Source: Alopecurus myosuroides (lineage: Eukaryota > Streptophyta > Magnoliopsida > Poales > Poaceae). Taken from it: a stretch of 64,000 bases of DNA. The stretch is from NCBI GenBank assembly GCA_028641055.1, contig CM054062.1:139914682-139978681 (forward strand). The letters are read 5' to 3'. The number at the start of each line of letters is the position of its first letter. The stretch's first letter is position 1. Below the pieces are notes generated by a model that did no database searches, was not told where the DNA came from, and saw only the letters and a program-made list of their open reading frames with translations. This document shows positions 60,001 through 64,000 of this stretch, piece by piece. The translations under genes and the position numbers were made by a program.

Positions 60001-61249
60001 TCCACTCATTGGTCTTTTTCATCACGAGAACCGGATTTGCTAACCAATCCGAGTGAAATACTTCCATAATGAAGCCGGCTGTCAGCAGCCGCGCGATTTC
60101 TTCTCCTATAGCTTTCCTTCTTTCCTCATTCATCTTCCGCAGGCCCTGCTTCACGGGCCTGGACTTAGGGTCTACATGCAAACTGTGTTCTGCCAATTCT
60201 GTGGGGATACCCGACATATCGCTAGGCGTCCAGGCGAATACGTCCGCATTGGAACGAATAAAATCCACAAGTGCTTTCTCCTGCTCGCTGTCCAAGTTAG
60301 ACCCATTAGTAAATTGCTTAGAGGGATCACCTTCAACAAAAGCTATCATCTTGGTATCCTGCGCTGCCTTGAATTTTGCTCTCTCATCTTCAGTATTCGG
60401 CCTTTTCAATGCTGTTCTATCATCCGGGTCTACTTGAGACCGATAATACTTGAGTTCCTCTTTTCTGCAAGCCTGCTCGGCCATAACCGAATCTCCTTCA
60501 TCGCACTCAGCTTCTATATCCCGGCTTCCATGTATGGTGATGGTTTGTTTAGGACCCGGGATTTTCAGCTGTAAATATACATAACACGGCCTAGCCATGA
60601 ATTTAGCATAAGCCGGCCTTCCGAACAGCGCGTGATAAGGACTGCGCAATTTGACCACCTCGAAAGTGAGCCACTCGACTCGATAATTATCCTTTGATTC
60701 TCCAAAAGCTACCTCCAATGCGATTTTTCCCTCGGGGCATGCTGAGTGACCCGGCACTATCCCATGAAAAATTGTTGAGCTTTTCTGTAGCTGAGATTCC
60801 TTGAGATCCATGCGTAAAAAGGTTTCCCAATACAGAATATTGATGCTGCTTCCGCCATCCATCAGGACCTTCTTCAATTCGTAGCCATTGACCTGTGGTG
60901 CGACTACCAATGCTAAGACTCCCGGGTGTTCTATTCTTTCCGGGTGATCTCTTCTGCTCCATGTTACATCTTGTTCTGACCACCTCAGGTATCTTGGAAC
61001 GGCCGAGGAGACCGAGTTTACCGCTTGCTTCAGTATCTTTTTGTCCCTATTGGAAGTTCCTGTAGTATGCACATGATATTGTCCTTTTAAATCAGATGTA
61101 CGTACCATACCGATGAAGATGCTGATCTGGCCGATTGTCACAATAGATCCGGATTCGAGGTGATCCGACTCTGGTCCCCAGCCGGAATCGTCCACCATCT
61201 TCTCTCCTTTGTGGTCGATGTAGATCTCGCCGATGACTAGATTCTCCAT
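57056..61249 (-). CDS. Tat-type polyprotein: protease, RT, degenerate RNase H, second RNase H, integrase
   Basis: I start at the first Met after the primer site (1397 codons); the frame is also open through the primer site into the LTR. Protease VLMDGGSSINILY has its Asp near residue 131. RT carries RMCIDFTSLNKHCPKDPF and AYVDDVV near 518. The first RNase H (about 660-780) lacks the usual acidic residues. The second, archaeal-type RNase H (about 801-925) has AEYEALLHGL, GDSDLVVQQV and ADALARLG, but its first catalytic position reads HFYGS, with Tyr where Asp is usual. Integrase shows GHH...CDGCQ (1038-1076), Asp 1105 (GMDMVGPF), Asp 1164 (TDNG) and Glu 1200. There is no Gag domain and no zinc knuckle, so the element cannot form particles by itself. 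Confidence 0.93.
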   Translation of the reverse strand: MENLVIGEIYIDHKGEKMVDDSGWGPESDHLESGSIVTIGQISIFIGMVRTSDLKGQYHVHTTGTSNRDKKILKQAVNSVSSAVPRYLRWSEQDVTWSRRDHPERIEHPGVLALVVAPQVNGYELKKVLMDGGSSINILYWETFLRMDLKESQLQKSSTIFHGIVPGHSACPEGKIALEVAFGESKDNYRVEWLTFEVVKLRSPYHALFGRPAYAKFMARPCYVYLQLKIPGPKQTITIHGSRDIEAECDEGDSVMAEQACRKEELKYYRSQVDPDDRTALKRPNTEDERAKFKAAQDTKMIAFVEGDPSKQFTNGSNLDSEQEKALVDFIRSNADVFAWTPSDMSGIPTELAEHSLHVDPKSRPVKQGLRKMNEERRKAIGEEIARLLTAGFIMEVFHSDWLANPVLVMKKTNEWRMCIDFTSLNKHCPKDPFALPRIDQIIDAVAGSDLLCFLDAYSGYHQIKLKREDWEKTSFITPFGAFCYKTMTFGLKNAGATYQRCIHKCFEDQIGRNVHAYVDDVVIKTRKAETFIDDLKETFKNLRRYQMKLNPTKCVFGVPAGKLLGFIVSERGIEANPDKIKAIQNLKKPENLKHVQKLTGCVAALSRFISRLGEKAIPLYRLLRKSDKFVWDQEADEAFEALKKQLSEAPVLAAPGPKEPMLLYVAAGPRAVSAVVAVERKEDGNGYPVQRPVYYVSEVLSEAKQRYPHWQKLVFGVFMASRKLKPYFQEHPITVVSSIPMSDIIRNSDATGRIAKWAIEMGDYHINYEPRSAIKSQALVDFVNDWTHTGMTTFAPNSESWIMHFYGSKQYEGSGAGVVLTSPKGDKLSYVLQIHFDCSNNVAEYEALLHGLKVAKEMNIKRIRCFGDSDLVVQQVSGTWDRKDATMAAYRREVDRVAGCFSGYEVEHIDRRKNEAADALARLGSRREPVPPNVFLDELWRPSVKTESEEELANQDPDLELVANVRAVPEWTEPFLAYLSRDELPRQEVLARQISRRAKGYSIINGELYKRSAAGVFLRCVAPEEGRQILKEIHEGDCGHHASTRSLVAKAYRHGFFWLTALADAERLVARCDGCQRYARQTHVPAMELRTIPLTWPFAVWGMDMVGPFHMSPCKKTHLLVAIDKFTKWVEVMPVTNCEAVTAVKFLKRIIYRFGYPHSIITDNGTNMSIGAMEKFCGNNGIRLDVASVAHPQANGQVERANQELLRGLKPRLRVPCIRAAGAWVEELPSVVWGINTTPNRSTQMTPFFMVYGAEAVLPSDIIHDSPRVSAYVEVENEKTGQDAVDMLEEQREQALERSAIYQQDLRRYHSRRVKTRVFQEGDLVLRLVQSNEGKHKLSPPWEGPFIISQNLHNGSYYLIDAREESATVNDTTHTTSSMQERDRPWNVAQLRPYYT

Positions 61250-61292
61250 GTTCTTCCGAGCTTCTCCCGTGATGTAAACACCTTTGGACGCA

Positions 61293-61311
61293 GGCCCCAC
61301 GGTGGGCGCCA
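61293..61311 (-). other. Primer-binding site of the Tat element
   Basis: On the minus strand TGGCGCCCACCGTGGGGCC lies two bases inside the 5' LTR boundary at 61314. This sequence type is usual for Tat-lineage elements; I do not assign the tRNA. Confidence 0.85.
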
Positions 61312-61313
61312 AC

Positions 61314-61789
61314 TGTCGTGGGATAATCACGGCAGACGTTACCGGGGATAACTGATCTTGGGGCAAGACGACACAGGCGTTTGGGAGAGGGTTTAGCTCA
61401 GAGGAAAACATGATGGTACTCGATCTGGCAGCCGGCAATCAAGTCGCCGAGTCTCCGATCTCGATATATTAACTCAACTCTCGTGTTACACTGGATGCTC
61501 GATATCAAGCGATATTGCTAGAACTCTTGGATCTCTCTTAACCTAACTTAGGGGCCGGTTTATAAAGCACCCGAACCCCCTGGCTTGCCCTCCAAGGCGC
61601 ACCCTGAATCCTACCCGGACACTGCGTATAAAACCCTAACTTTCCTTACCGTAACCCACAACCCGGGTTACGAGGCCTACAATTCTGGGCCTTCTAGAAG
61701 TTCTTTTATCCTTAGCCGGATCTTGCGCAACGTCCTTTGGGCCGAATTACACCTTGGAGTTGGCCTACCGGGTTATCATCCCTCCATCA
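61314..61789 (-). repeat. 5' LTR (476 bp) of the Tat element
   Basis: Matches 51146-51621 with about seven mismatches, five of them transitions, and is followed by TSD GATCC. Confidence 0.95.
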
Positions 61790-61794
61790 GATCC
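61790..61794. repeat. Right TSD (GATCC)
   Basis: Perfect copy of 51141-51145. Confidence 0.95.
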
Positions 61795-61877
61795 ATATCA
61801 TCATGCAGTGGGTCACTTACTACCCTAGTAGTGGCCGCAGTGCCCACAAATAGGGACTCAAAAGGAGTTCCAAACAT
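61790..61877 (-). pseudogene. Athila-like gag, N-terminal start
   Basis: An ATG at 61877 (minus) opens a frame beginning MFGTPFESLFVGTAATTR and reaching DPLHDDMDP at the Tat insertion. It continues in phase at 51145 when the insertion and one GATCC are removed. It lies about 85 bases downstream of the primer site, as expected for gag. Confidence 0.75.
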
Positions 61878-61962
61878 AGTGTAACAAAGCAGTAAACAAA
61901 AAAAAAACAACACTTACACCAGAAGCATCCTTTATCAATTCCATTTTCCAATAGCGCTTCAC

Positions 61963-61980
61963 TCCCCGGCAACGGTGCCA
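61963..61980 (-). other. Primer-binding site of the Athila-like element
   Basis: On the minus strand TGGCACCGTTGCCGGGGA lies eleven bases from the LTR end. It differs by one base from the site at 16113-16130. Confidence 0.88.
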
Positions 61981-61991
61981 GAAAATAGTCT

Positions 61992-63486
61992 TGATGACCC
62001 ACAAGTATAGGGGTTTGTATCTTAGTACTTTCAATAAATAAGTGTCGAACCCAATGAGGAGCAAAAGGTGTTGACAAGCGGTTTCGATGAAGGAATGACT
62101 GTAAATACTGGAAACAGATTTGTAGGAGTTTTTGATACTGCAGATAAATAAAGTGCGAGTAAATAAAATGCAGTAATAATAATTGCAGCAAGTGGCACAA
62201 TCCTTTCTTCAGCAAAGGACAAGCCTATGAGTTTATTATGATTAACAAACGTTTTCGAGGACACACGGGAGATTTCTGTCAAGTGCTTTTGTTCCATGCA
62301 GCTGAATAACTTTGGTGTGTTGATAAGTGTTGTGTGGGTGAATCTATGCTAATGTACCGTCCCATCCAAGACTAATACATACTTGTGATTATACCCCTTG
62401 CAAGCATCCGCAACTACAAGAAAGTAATTAAGAAATAAATCTAACCACAGCTTTAAACTCCGGGATCCTACGCCCCCTCGTGTAATGGTTTCCTAACGGG
62501 GGTTTAGGTTTCTGTCACTCCGGCAACTCCACAATTAGTAGCCAAATACACGATGCATTCCCCTAGGCCCATAAATGGTGAAGTATCATGTAGTCGATGT
62601 TCACATGACACCACTAGAAGAATAACACCACAACTTAAATATCAAACATTAATATTATTCAACATTACTTCACTACTAACAAGTTGACTTCTCCCATGTC
62701 CTCAAGAACAACACAAACTACTGACAACATATCATATGGATAATAATCAGAGGTGATATAATGGATGATAACAATCTAGTCATAAAGTGCAAACACCGAT
62801 AAATTCCAAAAGCATCAACTACTAACAAGTAATCTACACCGGGAGAGAGATCTAATGCAAAACAACGATAGAGAACCCTAATTGTTACAGCGGGATGAAG
62901 GTGGATGATGAGGGTGATGGTGATGGTGGTGATTATGACGATGATGACGATCTTGATGATGCCCGGGGCGCTGACGGTGACGATGGCGATCATTTTCCCT
63001 CTCCGGAGAGGAATTTCCCCGACAGATTTCTCCCTGCCAGAGAGCTTTTCTCTCTCGGGTGTTTTCCGCCTCGAGGCGGCGGCGGAATAATTCTTCTAGG
63101 ATGGAATGAGGATTAGGGTTCCCTCGGGGTCAGGGAAGCCAAAGATGACCCCCGGAGGTGGGCCACCCCTAGGTGGCGCGGCCAGGGGGCGCGCCACCCC
63201 TAGGTGTGGGCCCCTGGTGGCCCCCCTCTGTCTCCCCTTCTGACTGTGTTCCTCCTCGGGGCTTTTAGGAACCCCCGGATGTCCCCCCTCTTCTTCTGAA
63301 CTTCTGAAATATGGTATCTCGATGGTGCTTTTTCCATCAGATTTATGGTCTCGGTGTTTATTCTCCAAAATTCATAAAACATGCAAAATAAGATAAAATA
63401 TCATAAGAGATGCATCATAACATGAAATATATCGATGAATAACAGAAAACTATGATATAAAATAGTGATGCAAAATGGACGTATCA
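61992..63486 (-). repeat. 5' LTR (1495 bp) of the Athila-like element
   Basis: On the minus strand it starts TGATACGTCCATTTTGCATC and ends TTGTGGGTCATCA, with the primer site just beyond. It includes a GAT-rich microsatellite-like stretch (62890-62970) and a GC-rich part (62960-63260). This LTR type is very common in Triticeae and recalls the Sabrina/WHAM group; that is a recollection. The partner LTR lies left of the window, so the boundary at 63486 rests on the TGATAC motif alone. Confidence 0.8.
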
Positions 63487-64000
63487 AGGCTTCTTAGGCA
63501 TCAACGACAAATGACGACTTGAGGAGAAGGATGGATCAAATTCAATTTAGGTCCCTGGACTTCACCAAGGATTTGCTGGCATCGCGCCCATCCTTCAACG
63601 ACTGAAACAAGAGCTTTGACCTGACGTTCGGCGATCTGGACTTCCGCACTGCTCGCTTGGGTGTTTTGCTCTTCTAGGACTCGACGCGCCCATCTGCTTT
63701 GACGGCTTCCGTGACTCCGCCTCTCGACTCCGAGACTGAGATTGGATATGATTTTGACTCGAAGTCCACCGTCCGCCCCCACCTCCACCACTTCGTCTGG
63801 ATGATGCATCACACAGAAGTCGAAGACAACGATGGAACGGGTATACAGAGCAACAACGAGGATGAGGACCCCCCCCCCACAACCCCACTGGCGAAGTCAA
63901 AGGGACGAAAGCTGGAACTGAGGTGGAGGGCGAAGTCAAAGATGAAGAGTAGGAGGAAGTCGAGTATGAAGATAAGGATGAAGAGGAAGATGAGTACGAA
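63487..64000. other. Unassigned flank of the nest
   Basis: The minus strand is open at 63501-63812, with a helical-looking segment (VLEEQNTQASSAEVQIAERQ). The plus strand from about 63900 is GA-rich and would read mostly Glu, Asp and Lys, broken by a TAG near 63950. It could be part of another transposon into which the Athila-like element inserted. I do not recognise it. Confidence 0.3.

Larger units (their letters stand above)
51146..61789 (-). mobile_element. Tat-lineage gypsy element lacking gag, with an antisense gene
   Basis: Short LTRs (51146-51621 and 61314-61789, 476 bp each) read TGATGGAGGG...CCCACGACA on the minus strand and are flanked by perfect TSD GATCC. The primer site beside the right LTR is of the TGGCGCCCACCGTGGGG type common in the Tat lineage. 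The polyprotein is on the minus strand (57056-61249) and has an extra RNase H before integrase, a Tat hallmark. Between pol and the 3' LTR a spliced gene runs on the opposite strand. I count about seven mismatches between the LTRs, so the insertion is young. It sits in the Athila-like gag. Confidence 0.93.

Noticed and set aside
60053..60574. Plus-strand ORF of 173 codons opposite the Tat polyprotein
   Set aside because: It is antisense to conserved protease/RT coding and lacks any recognisable feature, unlike the spliced antisense gene at 52813-56013.
62890..62970. Asp/Gly-rich frame in the Athila-like LTR
   Set aside because: A GAT/GGT microsatellite in an LTR; the frame has no support as a gene.
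1..64000. Host genes, rRNA or bacterial-type operons
   Set aside because: No non-transposon coding region could be supported anywhere in the window.

Overview
This is repeat-rich plant DNA, almost certainly from a Triticeae grass (wheat, Aegilops, rye or barley type). I see no host gene. The window is explained almost entirely by a nest of LTR retrotransposons inserted into one another, and four elements or fragments can be closed by matching target-site duplications (TSDs). Family names are assigned by lineage features (primer sites, domains, motifs) and not by a database search.

Oldest visible layer: an Athila-like Ty3/gypsy element on the minus strand, split into four pieces (13738-14678, 21575-22858, 48079-51145, 61790-63486). 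Its 5' LTR is 61992-63486, followed leftward by a tRNA-Asp-type primer site, gag, protease/RT/RNase H, integrase and a small downstream ORF. It is decayed, with frame changes in gag and in-frame stops. Its 3' LTR lies beyond the left edge. Sequence right of 63486 is unassigned.

Four elements sit in that host. (1) 1-13737, plus strand: a non-coding large element (LARD-like) with LTRs of about 6.07 kb and a 3.65 kb internal region. (2) 14679-21569, plus strand, TSD AATAG: a non-autonomous element with a tRNA-Asp-type primer site and one ORF, inserted in the Athila integrase tail. (3) 22859-48073, plus strand, TSD ATAAG: a chromovirus of the Tekay/Del type with 4.29 kb LTRs, an extra ORF upstream of gag, gag-protease and RT-RNaseH-integrase-chromodomain, inserted in the Athila RNase H. 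(4) 51146-61789, minus strand, TSD GATCC: a Tat-lineage element with 476 bp LTRs, a dual RNase H polyprotein, no gag, and a multi-exon gene on its opposite strand, inserted in the Athila gag.

A third layer, 30113-40753 on the minus strand, sits inside the chromovirus protease-RT junction. It is a non-autonomous element with three LTRs and two copies of a 0.46 kb internal domain. Its LTRs are distantly homologous to those of the element it landed in.

The features most worth a second look are two-exon acidic mini-ORFs embedded in the LTRs of two different families; the ORF upstream of gag, which like gag begins right after a splice acceptor; tRNA-like A-box/B-box modules in LTRs; a stem-loop just before the polypurine tract in several elements; the intron-containing antisense gene of the Tat element; and the three-LTR recombinant.
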